Part shown: piece after piece, positions 19,610-28,326 of the stretch
Position numbering within the stretch: position 1 is the stretch's first letter
Layout: each line of letters begins with the position of its first letter
Assembly: GCA_943787265.1 (NCBI GenBank)
Contig: CALSLT010000034.1
Span: forward strand, 1 to 43,962
Length of the DNA stretch: 43,962 bases
DNA from: an uncultured Planctomycetaceae bacterium
GTDB lineage: Bacteria; Planctomycetota; Planctomycetia; Planctomycetales; Planctomycetaceae
Reading direction: 5' to 3'
Notes under the pieces: generated by a model
The model's database searches: none
Told to the model about the DNA's origin: nothing
The model's input: the letters and a program-made list of their open reading frames with translations, nothing else
Translations under genes and position numbers: made by a program

Positions 19610-19971
19610 AGCCGGACCCTCGCTACCTGGTTCCTTACGATAACCCCGTCGCCACACCGTATCCGACAGCCGTCGTCTCACCCGGCGGCCCAGCGATTAC
19701 TCCTAAATTGGCGAACAAGGGATCCCTCAACGAAGCCGAACGCAAGGCACTCCGTTCTATCCGGGCTGCAACGCGCAAGGCACAGGATAAGCCCCGAGAC
19801 CTGACTAAGTTTTTCGAACGGCGAGATCAAAACAAAGACGGCTTCGTCACGCTCGAAGAATTCATCGGCGATCCGAAAGACCGGAACGTGCCCGCGCTGA
19901 CAAGGCTGTTCAAAAAGCGGGATGCCAATCATGACGAACGACTGACGCTTGAAGAAATGAAAGAGCAATGA
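19606..19971 (+). pseudogene. C-terminal tail with EF-hands, left by the internal deletion
   Basis: This frame overlaps the sulfatase fragment and has no proper start (GTG at 19606). It encodes about 121 residues: a Pro-rich linker (PDPRYLVPYDNPVATPYP), a basic helix, and two EF-hand-like loops, DQNKDGFVTLEE and DANHDERLTLEE. EF-hand tails occur on planctomycetal sulfatases and similar exported enzymes. The simplest reading is the tail of the same sulfatase, joined out of frame by the deletion. It could instead come from a neighbouring gene. Confidence 0.6.
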
Positions 19972-20242
19972 GACTCTTTCACCGCTGAATATTATTGAAT
20001 TTCAAACAAAAACAGGACGGAGTCATTTAGTGTTGGTGTCTTTGTTCGAGATGCCGCCTTCCATACCCGGACATGCTCATAGGAGATCACCTCATCTCCT
20101 CAATTCGGGAGATTGATGTGCACGTCTGGGAGTGCAAACGAGGGCAGTTCGCTCGAAGCACGGGGAACCTGAAACCTGAGCAGCCAGGTGAATCATCGAC
20201 CATTGACGAGTCATACCGCACTTTCACTAAGGAGAATCGCTG

Positions 20243-22996
20243 ATGGCCAGGCGAGTCATCATTGTCGTAACGTATTACATGCTGGGCGTGGTCTTTTTCG
20301 GACCTCACAAGCTGTTACAAGCCAACGAACCGAAACAGTTATTCAAGCACTACTGCATCGATTGCCATGAAGGTCCATCAGCTGAAGCGAATCTTGATGT
20401 CGTTGCATTGCTGATAAGGAGCCACTTTGATGCGACGCTGATCTTTGAAAACGTCGCCAGCGGAAAAATGCCACCTGCCGATGCTGGCCAGCCTTCAAAC
20501 GAAGAACGCCGCGAGATGCTCACTTGGCTGGCAGATCGGCAAGCAGAATCGAAACAAAACTCGTTCCGCAGGATCAGCCGTCACGAATTCGTCTACAGCG
20601 TAAATGACCTCCTTGGTACGAAGCTCGATCTGGCAGGAAGGATTCCTGAAGATCGAGGCACGCGAGACTTCGATTCCGATCGTCGAATTCAGTTAAGTCA
20701 CGAGATGCTTGGCAGCTACTTCGCTGTAGCCGGTGACATGCTCGATCATGCGTTGCCCGCCGACGGGTTTATCAGCGAACAAACCTGGGTAACCAGTAAG
20801 CTGAAGGACAGCCACCAGACCTACAATATTTATGTTCGCGACTACAAAGACGGCGTGCTGTTTTCGTGGACTCGAGCAAACAATGGGAATAGTTACTCGT
20901 TCTTCTACGACAACTTCGATCCACCAGGAGCTGGCTGGTATGAACTGACCTTTGACGCCGCAAAGGTTGGCGACTTCAAAGAGGATGTCAGCATTCAGGT
21001 GCACGCGGGCAAGTACTACTACGCTGATGATCGCCCTCAGCCGCAGCGACTTCTGGATGTCATCTCAGTGGGGAACAGCGAGCTTGAATCGAAGTCGATT
21101 CGGGTTTTTCTCAGGCCCGGTGAGAATGTTTCCGTACATTGTTACAGCAAGCACAATTTCCGTAACGAGAACCCGCAGCAAGGCACTTACATCCGGCAGA
21201 TGAAGGCTCACGGACCGTTGCAGGATCAGTGGCCACCCAGCCGCTACGGCATGCTCTTTGGTGATCTACCTGTCGAGATGAAAGGTAACCTGCAGAAGAT
21301 CGGCGGTTCTATCACGGTCAGCAGTTTTCAGCAGGGTATGGAAAAGGAAAACATGCAGGACGGCTCAAACCGCACGTTCTGGCACACACGCTTCAAGCCG
21401 ACGCTCGCGAAGCCGCCGCATTTTGTGATCCTTAAAAACCCGAATGAACGCCCCATCAAAGGCCTGTCGTATGCAACGTGGTCCGGCGGCAACGGCAACG
21501 GACAGATTGAGAAGTTCGAAGTCTATACATCCGAAGATGGCAATAACTGGGGCGAGCCATTCGTCACGGGCAACCTCGAAACGCGGCTCGCCAACGAACA
21601 GCCGATTCCATTTCATGAGGCCACGACCAGCCGTTTCGTCAAGTTTCTCGCCACTCAATCCTTTAGTCTTGATGGTCGGTCGCTGGCGTCGATTGGGAAG
21701 CTCGACGTGGTCGTTTCGCTAACCGATGACCTGCAAAAGACAAGAGTGTCGATCGTTTCAGATCGCTCCGAAGATATGCAGCAGGTCATCAGGCGTTTTA
21801 CGGAGCGAGCGTTCTCGTCGAAGTTGACCGATGTCGAACTGGAACCATATTTCGATGTTGCCACTCACGCACTCGAACGCGATGGCGATTTCGTTCAGGC
21901 CGCGAAAGTCGGGTTCAAAGCTGTCATATGTTCCCACCGATTTCTGTTGGCTCCGGGCGAACACTCCAGCCAACAGCTTTCACAAAAGGCAGAGCTTGCC
22001 CGAATTCTGTGGCTATCGATTCCGGATGCCGAGCTTCAAAGATCAACTGCATCGTTGCGTGATCAGATTGCGTGGATGATCGCAGACGAGCGATCAGACC
22101 GGATGATCGAGTCGCTCTGCAATCAATGGCTGAATCTACGATCGTGGAACAGTGTTTCGCCATCACTGAAACTCTACCCGCGCTACGATGACCTGCTCGA
22201 TCACTATCTGCCGCTCGAAACGCAGGCATACCTCGCTCATCTGATTCGCGAAAATCAGCCCACGAGCCATCTGATCGATTCCGACTATTCCTTCCTGAAT
22301 CAGCGGCTTGCCCAGCACTACGGCATCGACGAAATCATCGGCCAGCAGTTGCGAAAAGTTTCTTTCAAGCCAGACGTTCCTCGCGGCGGGCTGCTCACAA
22401 TGGGCAGCATTCTGAAGGTGACGACCGATGGCTTCGATACGTCGCCGATTCTTCGTGGAGCATGGATTTCAAAGAATCTTGTCGGCGTACCCGTTTCACC
22501 GCCACCGGAAAACGTGAAAGCAATCGAGCCGGAGCATGGAGATGATGCGGCGTCGCTGCGTGAACAGATCGAGCAGCACAAAAGCAATGAAGCCTGTTAC
22601 GCGTGCCACAAGAGTATCGATCCCTACGGCTTTGCGCTGGAGAGTTTTGATTCGACTGGACAATGGCGAGACAAATATCGAACCGAAACGCCACACAAAG
22701 GAACGTTTCTGTTTCGCCTGAATGGTTACTATCGATTGACCACTGCGGTTGATACAGCGGGCGAAATCGACGATCAAAAATTTACGGACATCTTTGGACT
22801 CAAAAAGCTGTTGCTCTCCGGCAATCGAAAGATCGCTTATAACTTCGCCAGGAAGTTCTTCGAGTATGTAAACGGCTATGAACCGGACATGAAACAACGT
22901 CTGGCACTACTTGCGATGATCGACCAGGACGACTGTCGGATGAAAGATCTGGTAACCGAGGTGCTGGTCTATTCGCTTTCTGGAGATTCGCAATGA
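20243..22996 (+). CDS. PSCyt / DUF1592-1588-1585 protein with a discoidin-like domain
   Basis: This 917-residue exported protein begins MARRVIIVVTYYMLGVVFFG (signal). The heme motif CIDCH is at 38-42 with MPPAD shortly after. Next is a DUF1587-like block (RISRHEFVYSVNDLLGTKLD) and a beta-rich region. A discoidin (F5/8 type C)-like carbohydrate-binding segment lies at about 390-490 (FEVYTSEDGNNWGEPF, TSRFVKFLATQSFS). DUF1592 follows with NQWLNLRSWNSV, then DUF1588 with a second CxxCH (CYACH, 785-789) and KSIDPYGFALESF, and DUF1585 (IAYNFARKFFEYVNGYEP). It has the usual family length, unlike the 1643-residue paralog. AGGAG lies eight bases before the ATG. The stop overlaps the next start by four bases, so the two genes are translationally coupled. 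The redox partner is unknown. Confidence 0.9.
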   Translation: MARRVIIVVTYYMLGVVFFGPHKLLQANEPKQLFKHYCIDCHEGPSAEANLDVVALLIRSHFDATLIFENVASGKMPPADAGQPSNEERREMLTWLADRQAESKQNSFRRISRHEFVYSVNDLLGTKLDLAGRIPEDRGTRDFDSDRRIQLSHEMLGSYFAVAGDMLDHALPADGFISEQTWVTSKLKDSHQTYNIYVRDYKDGVLFSWTRANNGNSYSFFYDNFDPPGAGWYELTFDAAKVGDFKEDVSIQVHAGKYYYADDRPQPQRLLDVISVGNSELESKSIRVFLRPGENVSVHCYSKHNFRNENPQQGTYIRQMKAHGPLQDQWPPSRYGMLFGDLPVEMKGNLQKIGGSITVSSFQQGMEKENMQDGSNRTFWHTRFKPTLAKPPHFVILKNPNERPIKGLSYATWSGGNGNGQIEKFEVYTSEDGNNWGEPFVTGNLETRLANEQPIPFHEATTSRFVKFLATQSFSLDGRSLASIGKLDVVVSLTDDLQKTRVSIVSDRSEDMQQVIRRFTERAFSSKLTDVELEPYFDVATHALERDGDFVQAAKVGFKAVICSHRFLLAPGEHSSQQLSQKAELARILWLSIPDAELQRSTASLRDQIAWMIADERSDRMIESLCNQWLNLRSWNSVSPSLKLYPRYDDLLDHYLPLETQAYLAHLIRENQPTSHLIDSDYSFLNQRLAQHYGIDEIIGQQLRKVSFKPDVPRGGLLTMGSILKVTTDGFDTSPILRGAWISKNLVGVPVSPPPENVKAIEPEHGDDAASLREQIEQHKSNEACYACHKSIDPYGFALESFDSTGQWRDKYRTETPHKGTFLFRLNGYYRLTTAVDTAGEIDDQKFTDIFGLKKLLLSGNRKIAYNFARKFFEYVNGYEPDMKQRLALLAMIDQDDCRMKDLVTEVLVYSLSGDSQ

Positions 22997-24237
22997 ACGG
23001 GACAACACGTCGACAGTTCCTGAAGTTTGGAGCGGCATTGCCCTTGGCGATGCGCTCGCTGAATCTTCGAGCGGCGACGAAACCGACGCCTTCGTCACCA
23101 CCACGGCGAATCATGTTCATCTGCAATTCGCTCGGGTTCTACAAGCCGTACTTCTTTCCGAAGACTCGTGGTGATCTTGCGAGTTCACCGTACCTGAAAG
23201 AAGTTGCGACGAAGGACAAGCTGACTGTATTCGAGAATCTCTATCATCCTGGTATGGAGACGAGTAATCACGATTCTGAGAAGTCGTTTCTTACGGGCGT
23301 CCCTAAACCGGAAGCTCCTAACTTCGTTAATTCGATATCACTGGATCAGATACTCGCTCGGAAAATGGGTGGCGAGACGCGATTCCCATTTCTACCTCTC
23401 AGCATCTACGACCGCGGCTGGGGGTGCTCGTGGAATAATCGCGGTGTGGCCATTCCGACTTTGCACGATGAAACTCGGATCTTCAACAAGCTCTTCGGCG
23501 AAGAAGACCTGACAGCGAAGCGTCGACAGATCGAGAACGATCAACATGTCATCCACTGCCTCAAACGTGACATGCATCAATTGGAAACCCGAAGCGTGAG
23601 CGAGGGAAATCGCAGTGCCAAAATTGAATCCTATCGCAGCGTCATTGCCGAACTCGAAAAGCAACTCGAACATGAAGCATTCTGGCTGAAGACGAAAAAG
23701 CCAGAGATTCCCAACACACTCAGCAAGGATCCCGAGTTTGCATTTTCCGCGAAGATAAAGAACCTGCTGAATTTGTCCAAGCTTGCATTTCAAACCGACT
23801 CAACCCGCGTGATCACCTTCAGCATGGACTGGGTCTACGGAGCCATTAATGTTCCGGGCGCAACTGGCGGGTGGCACACGCTGTCCCATCACGGCGGCAA
23901 ACAGGACAAGCTCCAGCCACTAAGCCGAATCGAGATAGACATTGTCAAGCATCTCAATCAATTCCTGACTGACCTCGACGCCATCAAGGAGGGTGACGGT
24001 ACACTGCTGGATCACACAACGGTTGTCATTGGCAGCAACTTTGGCGACGCATCCAATCACACCTGCAGCAATCTTCCGACGATCGTGGCGGGTGGCGGCT
24101 ACCGACACCAGGCTCACACTGTCCTGGAGAATCCGATGCCGCTGTGCAACCTGTGGCTTGAGCTGCTTCACAAATACAATATCGACGTTGGTAAATTTGG
24201 AAGCAGCAACGGGAACGCGAATCTACTGCACGCCTGA
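22993..24237 (+). CDS. DUF1552 family protein, Tat-exported (second copy)
   Basis: This 414-residue protein starts MNGTTRRQFLKFGAALPLAM, a twin-arginine signal (TRRQFLK). Family landmarks are FICNSLGFYKPYFFP, SLDQILARKMGGETRFPFLP, DSTRVITFSMDWVYGAINVP and the late block LDHTTVVIGSNFGDASNHT. ATGA overlap with the preceding PSCyt gene gives an operon with order PSCyt-DUF1552, the reverse of the 10599-16936 pair. A copy of palindromic element A lies inside the gene (23583-23607) and is translated as ETRSVSEG near residues 199-206, in a helical linker where an insertion would be tolerated. The function of the family is unknown; the constant pairing implies joint action with PSCyt. Confidence 0.88.
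   Translation: MNGTTRRQFLKFGAALPLAMRSLNLRAATKPTPSSPPRRIMFICNSLGFYKPYFFPKTRGDLASSPYLKEVATKDKLTVFENLYHPGMETSNHDSEKSFLTGVPKPEAPNFVNSISLDQILARKMGGETRFPFLPLSIYDRGWGCSWNNRGVAIPTLHDETRIFNKLFGEEDLTAKRRQIENDQHVIHCLKRDMHQLETRSVSEGNRSAKIESYRSVIAELEKQLEHEAFWLKTKKPEIPNTLSKDPEFAFSAKIKNLLNLSKLAFQTDSTRVITFSMDWVYGAINVPGATGGWHTLSHHGGKQDKLQPLSRIEIDIVKHLNQFLTDLDAIKEGDGTLLDHTTVVIGSNFGDASNHTCSNLPTIVAGGGYRHQAHTVLENPMPLCNLWLELLHKYNIDVGKFGSSNGNANLLHA
23583..23607 (+). repeat. Palindromic element A inside the second DUF1552 gene
   Basis: GGAAACCCGAAGCG then TGAGCGAGGGA matches the left arm of the intergenic copy at 11905-11929. It is in frame, adds no stop, and encodes ETRSVSEG. The first DUF1552 protein has no such segment. 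Confidence 0.8.
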
Positions 24238-24315
24238 CAGACACATGGCGGAAGTTTGTCGAAATTCTTAACTGATCCCAATCTCTCATTCGATACGTGT
24301 CGAAAGGTGACCCTC

Positions 24316-25833
24316 TTGTACAAGACTCATAGCAGAACTGTCGGACGCGGCGTGCTCCGATTGCTCGTTCCTGGAATCGTCTCGCTTTTTGCCGTTGCGG
24401 CAACGGCCGCCGACAGTCCACGCCAACCCAATATCGTGCTCATCTTCATTGATGACCTGGGCTGGAAGGATGTCGGGTGTTATGGCAATGACTTCGTTGA
24501 GACGCCTCGGATTGATCGACTGGCTGCCGAAGGAGTCCGTTTCACAGATTTCTATGCGGCCGGAGCGGTTTGTTCGCCGACGCGATGTGCGTTGCAGTCG
24601 GGGCAGAATCAGGCGAGGATCGGAATCACTGCTCACATCCCCGGTCACTGGCGACCGTTTGAGCGAGTGATTACGCCGCGTCCGACGATGGCGCTGCCGC
24701 TTGATACGGTGACAATTGGCGAAGCTCTCAAGTCGGCGGGTTATACGACCGGCTATGTCGGCAAGTGGCACCTTGGTACCGGTCCGCAGTTTCAGCCCGA
24801 CCGTCAGGGATACGACTTCTCGGCCGTAATCGGCGGACCGCATCTTCCGGGGAAGTATCGTGTTCAGGGCCGGCCTAATCTGAAGCCCGGGCCAAATCAG
24901 TACCGCACGGATTTTGAGGCGGACTTATGTGTCGACTTCATTAAGGACAACCACGAGCAACCATTCTTTCTGATGCTGTCGCCGTACGCCGTTCACATTC
25001 CATTAGGAGCGATGTCGGACAAGGTCGAGAAGTACCGCCGAAAATCAGCGGAGCAGAAACGCGAACTCCCGCATCCGGTGTATGCCGCGATGATCGAACA
25101 CTGTGACGACATGGTTGGGCGAGTTGTCGATGCAATTGACGACAACGGTCTGAGTGATAACACGATGATCATCTTTACCTCCGACAATGGCGGCCTCTAT
25201 CGACGTTACGACTATCGCGAGCACGCTGATGATACGGTAGCCGACCTTGCTCCACTCAAGGGTGAAAAAGGATCATTGCACGAAGGCGGAGTTCGTGTAC
25301 CGCTGATCGTGAAGTATCCACCACTCAGCAAGGGCGGCGCTATCTGTTCCGAACCGACGATCACTTACGACTTCTATCCGACTGTCGTTGAACTGGCTGA
25401 CGGAGAACTGCCGCAGAGCCAAACGATCGATGGGCTCAGTCTGCAGCCGTTGCTTTCCGACCCGCACACGAAACTCGGTCGCGATGCCTTGCACTGGCAC
25501 TACCCTCACTACCACCACGATCGACCGGCCGGCAGTATTCGCGAACGTGACTGGAAACTCATCGAGTATCTCGACGGCACGGGAGACATCGAGCTCTACC
25601 AGATCGGCAAGGACATTGGGGAAACAAAGAACCTTGCTTCCGGACGCCCCGGCCGCGTCGCTGACTTGAAGAAGAAACTGCAGGCATGGCGTCAGGATGC
25701 GCTGGCTCGCATGCCGATTCCCAACCCGAGCTACGACTCCGCCCGTGCCGCCGAGTGGTGGAGTGTTCGTAACGGCAAGCCGGTGGACAGCGACAACCGC
25801 AAGCGGTTTCCACCGACGGAAAAGGATCAGTGA
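24316..25833 (+). CDS. Type I sulfatase (arylsulfatase family), exported
   Basis: This is the only sulfatase in the window with an uninterrupted frame (505 residues from TTG 24316). Motifs are PNIVLIFIDDLGWKDVGCYG (metal-binding Asp pair), VCSPTRCALQSG with the C-x-P-x-R formylglycine site, GYTTGYVGKWHLG, and the late IIFTSDNGG and LKGEKGSLHEGGVRVPLIVK blocks. The Cys must be oxidised to formylglycine by a maturase not present here. The protein would hydrolyse sulfate esters, probably on polysaccharide, in the periplasm. Start choice: TTG 24316 has AAAGGTGA six bases upstream and leaves the hydrophobic signal LLVPGIVSLFAVAATAA near the N-terminus; GTG 24307 and TTG 24256 are alternatives. It lies 78 bases after the DUF1552 gene. 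Confidence 0.9.
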   Translation: MYKTHSRTVGRGVLRLLVPGIVSLFAVAATAADSPRQPNIVLIFIDDLGWKDVGCYGNDFVETPRIDRLAAEGVRFTDFYAAGAVCSPTRCALQSGQNQARIGITAHIPGHWRPFERVITPRPTMALPLDTVTIGEALKSAGYTTGYVGKWHLGTGPQFQPDRQGYDFSAVIGGPHLPGKYRVQGRPNLKPGPNQYRTDFEADLCVDFIKDNHEQPFFLMLSPYAVHIPLGAMSDKVEKYRRKSAEQKRELPHPVYAAMIEHCDDMVGRVVDAIDDNGLSDNTMIIFTSDNGGLYRRYDYREHADDTVADLAPLKGEKGSLHEGGVRVPLIVKYPPLSKGGAICSEPTITYDFYPTVVELADGELPQSQTIDGLSLQPLLSDPHTKLGRDALHWHYPHYHHDRPAGSIRERDWKLIEYLDGTGDIELYQIGKDIGETKNLASGRPGRVADLKKKLQAWRQDALARMPIPNPSYDSARAAEWWSVRNGKPVDSDNRKRFPPTEKDQ

Positions 25834-25850
25834 CCGCCGTCGTTACAACT

Positions 25851-25915
25851 TCGCACGAAGGCACAAAGCCACGAAGAAGAAGGTTGGATCACTTTGTGTC
25901 GCTTTGTGACTTCGG
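25851..25915. repeat. Inverted repeat B, copy 3
   Basis: The left arm TCGCACGAAGGCACAAAG then CCACGAAG (25851-25876) faces a less perfect right arm (25890-25915, CACTTTGTGTCGCTTTGTGA then CTTCGG). It lies 18 bases after the sulfatase stop. Confidence 0.7.
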
Positions 25916-26006
25916 TTGAGAATTCCCGCGTTTGCTCGCGGCTAAACGCAGTTCGTGCGATAAATGGCGGCAGCTTTCAGGTCTACGAACTCAGGTTCAA
26001 TTTGAT

Positions 26007-26907
26007 ATGAAACTTAATTATCGGTTGGCGTTTTTCTTCATTTTTGCGTTCAGCGTAGTCGCGTCGGATGGCGCTGAAACTTTTGCTCAATCGCCGGAGC
26101 GGCTCACGCGAGTTCTTGAGCCGCTGGCAGCGAAGCTCGAGCCGACGCGAAAAACTGTCTACAAGTCGGTGGGGGAACGCGACCTCGAACTCCACATTTT
26201 CGAGCCGGAAGGGCATGCTCCTTCGACAGACCGGCGACCGTGTTTTCTCATTATTCACGGCGGCGGCTGGACTGGTGGTGAGCCACGGAAGTTCTACACA
26301 ATGGCCGATCACTACGCGAAAAAGGGAATGCTCGCGATCAGCCTGCAATACCGTCTCATCAATGCGAAGGCTGGAGTGACTGTCTTCGACTGCGTGAAGG
26401 ACGGTCGTTCGGCGGTGCGCTGGCTGAGGGCACATGCACGGATGCTGGGAATCGATCCGAAACGGGTTGCAGTCAGCGGCGGTTCGGCATGTAGCGTTGG
26501 GAACTGCCGTTTTTGAGAACAGCCCGGATGTTGATGAATCAACGGACGACCTTTCCGTTTCCTGTGTGCCGGATCTGCTGATCCCGCTGAATCCCGTAAT
26601 CGACACTTCCGCCGACGGATACGGTCAGAAGAAAATCGGCGAACGCTGGCGAGTAGTGTCTCCGTTGCACCATGTGAAACGAGGGCTGCCGCCGATGCTG
26701 ATCTGCCACAGCACTGGAGACACGGTAACGCCCTACGTGGGGGCCGCCAGGTTTGTCGAGTTGTCGAAGGCTGCCGGCAACGACTGCCGGATATTCACTT
26801 TCGAAGGTGGCCGACACGGATGGTTCATTTTCAATCTCGACCACTATGCGGCTCTCCTGCGCGTGATGGACGATTATCTGAAAGAACAAAACTTTCTTCG
26901 CCAGTAA
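26007..26907 (+). pseudogene. BD-FAE-like esterase with a deletion at the nucleophile elbow
   Basis: The ATG at 26007 opens a signal peptide (MKLNYRLAFFFIFAFSVVAS), then VYKSVGERDLELHIFEPEG, the oxyanion motif IIHGGGWTGG and ISLQYRLI, all typical of exported planctomycetal esterases. At VAVSGGSA (about 26490) the frame is lost and the reading resumes one frame over at HVALGTAVFENSPDVDES. It runs on through LLICHSTGDTVTPYVGAARF (acid region) and FEGGRHGWF (catalytic His) to the stop at 26905-26907. Relatives read GGSAGGH here. The observed sequence fits an 8-base deletion between two GGCA repeats, which removes Gly-Gly and shifts the frame. As written the enzyme is truncated at the active site. 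It is preceded by a sulfatase and followed by an FG-GAP gene on the same strand. Confidence 0.8.
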
Positions 26908-26979
26908 ACCGGCCAGTACAGAAGTTGGCGGTGCTGATGCCGCCAGCAGACAATCCAGCAAACTCAGGAACTCTCAACC

Positions 26980-28182
26980 ATGAAACTCAACTACCTCATA
27001 CCCGTAATTCTTATCTCAGCAATCGCAGTCGACGCATCTGCTCAGCAGAAGGGCAAAGCCAAAGGCGGACCAAAGCACAAGTGGCGCGTGCAGTTGCTTC
27101 ATAAAGACAACAACGAAGGCATCGCCGTTGGTGACATCGACGGCGATGGGAAGCACGACATTACTGCAGGCGAGTTCTGGTATCAGGCACCTGATTTCAA
27201 ACAACGCCCGGTTCGTGGCCTCGAGGCTTTCGGCGCAGACTATCTGCAGAATAACTCCGAGCACCTTTACGACATGGATGGGGATGGAGATCTCGACGTG
27301 CTCGCCGGAGCTTTCACAAATTCCATCGTGAACTGGTATGAGAATCGGGGAGCGGGAAACTACGACGTCGAAGCCTGGCCGGTTCACCAGCTGATTGACA
27401 CCGGCACGGCGCACAACGAGGCCACGTTTCTCCACGACATCGACGGCGACGGGACGCCGGAGTTCGTCGAAAACTCCTGGAACGTGAAGAACCCCACGCA
27501 GATTGTCCGTCTCGTCAGAGGCGAAGACGGCAAAGTGACCGCGACGAAACATCTCGTTTCCGAAGTCGGCACCAACGGGCACGGCATGGGCTTCGGCGAT
27601 ATCAATGGAGACGGTAAGCAGGACATCCTGTTCCAGGCCGGCTGGTACGAGCAGCCTGAAGCAGACCCTTTTTCCAGCCGCTGGCAATATCGCCATGATT
27701 TCGATCTCCCTCACGCCAGTTGTCCGGTTCTGGTTGTTGACCTCAACAAAGACGGCCGAAACGACATCGTCTGGGCGGACGGTCACAGTTACGGGCTGTA
27801 CTGGCACGAGCAACTGGAGCCACAGTCCGATGGCACAACGACCTGGCGGCAGCACCTGATCGATAAGAAATTCTCGCAGGGCCACGCGCTGGCCTGGGAC
27901 GATGTCGACAACGACGGCCAGCCGGAACTCATCACCGGCAAACGCTATTACGCCCACTCAGGCCGCGACGCAGGAGCCGAAGACGACATCACCGTACAGT
28001 CCTATGACTGGAAGCCCGAAACGGGGACCTGGGCAAAGCACCTGATCTCGACAGCTCCTGCGGGCAAAGGTCCGGGAATCGGCTTGCAGATTCGAGTTCA
28101 CGACCTCGACGACAACGGCTGGAAGGACATTGTCGTTCCAGGAAAAAGCGGGACTCACATCATCTGGAACGACGGCAAGTAG
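26980..28182 (+). CDS. Secreted FG-GAP/VCBS repeat protein
   Basis: This 400-residue protein has a signal peptide (MKLNYLIPVILISAIAVDAS). The rest is beta-propeller-like FG-GAP repeats with calcium-binding loops of the D-x-D-G-D/N-G type. Visible examples are VGDIDGDGKHDITAGEFWY, YDMDGDGDLDVLAGAF, HDIDGDGTPEFVENSW, GDINGDGKQDILFQAGWYEQ, VDLNKDGRNDIVWADG, DDVDNDGQPELITGKRYY and HDLDDNGWKDIVVPGKSG. Seven such loops fit a seven-bladed propeller. The fold binds calcium and often carbohydrate or protein; no catalytic site is visible. AGGA is about ten bases before the ATG. The gene is intact and is followed by a hairpin. Confidence 0.85.
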   Translation: MKLNYLIPVILISAIAVDASAQQKGKAKGGPKHKWRVQLLHKDNNEGIAVGDIDGDGKHDITAGEFWYQAPDFKQRPVRGLEAFGADYLQNNSEHLYDMDGDGDLDVLAGAFTNSIVNWYENRGAGNYDVEAWPVHQLIDTGTAHNEATFLHDIDGDGTPEFVENSWNVKNPTQIVRLVRGEDGKVTATKHLVSEVGTNGHGMGFGDINGDGKQDILFQAGWYEQPEADPFSSRWQYRHDFDLPHASCPVLVVDLNKDGRNDIVWADGHSYGLYWHEQLEPQSDGTTTWRQHLIDKKFSQGHALAWDDVDNDGQPELITGKRYYAHSGRDAGAEDDITVQSYDWKPETGTWAKHLISTAPAGKGPGIGLQIRVHDLDDNGWKDIVVPGKSGTHIIWNDGK

Positions 28183-28255
28183 GGCTTGAGGCGGGGTGAC
28201 GCGAGGCAGGTCACTCGGACGCGTAGGGTTTAGGGTTGCGTGGCTCAGTGGCCAG

Positions 28256-28279
28256 ACGCTGGCAGTGCACCGCCAGCGT
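28256..28279 (+). terminator. Hairpin between the FG-GAP and sulfatase genes
   Basis: ACGCTGGC (28256-28263) pairs perfectly with GCCAGCGT (28272-28279) around an 8-base loop. A further GCC/GGC pairing is possible outside a two-base bulge. No T tract follows. Confidence 0.5.
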
Positions 28280-28326
28280 GGCATCTATACCGGCGGCTTC
28301 GTGATGTTTTGCACTGGAGTAATTTG

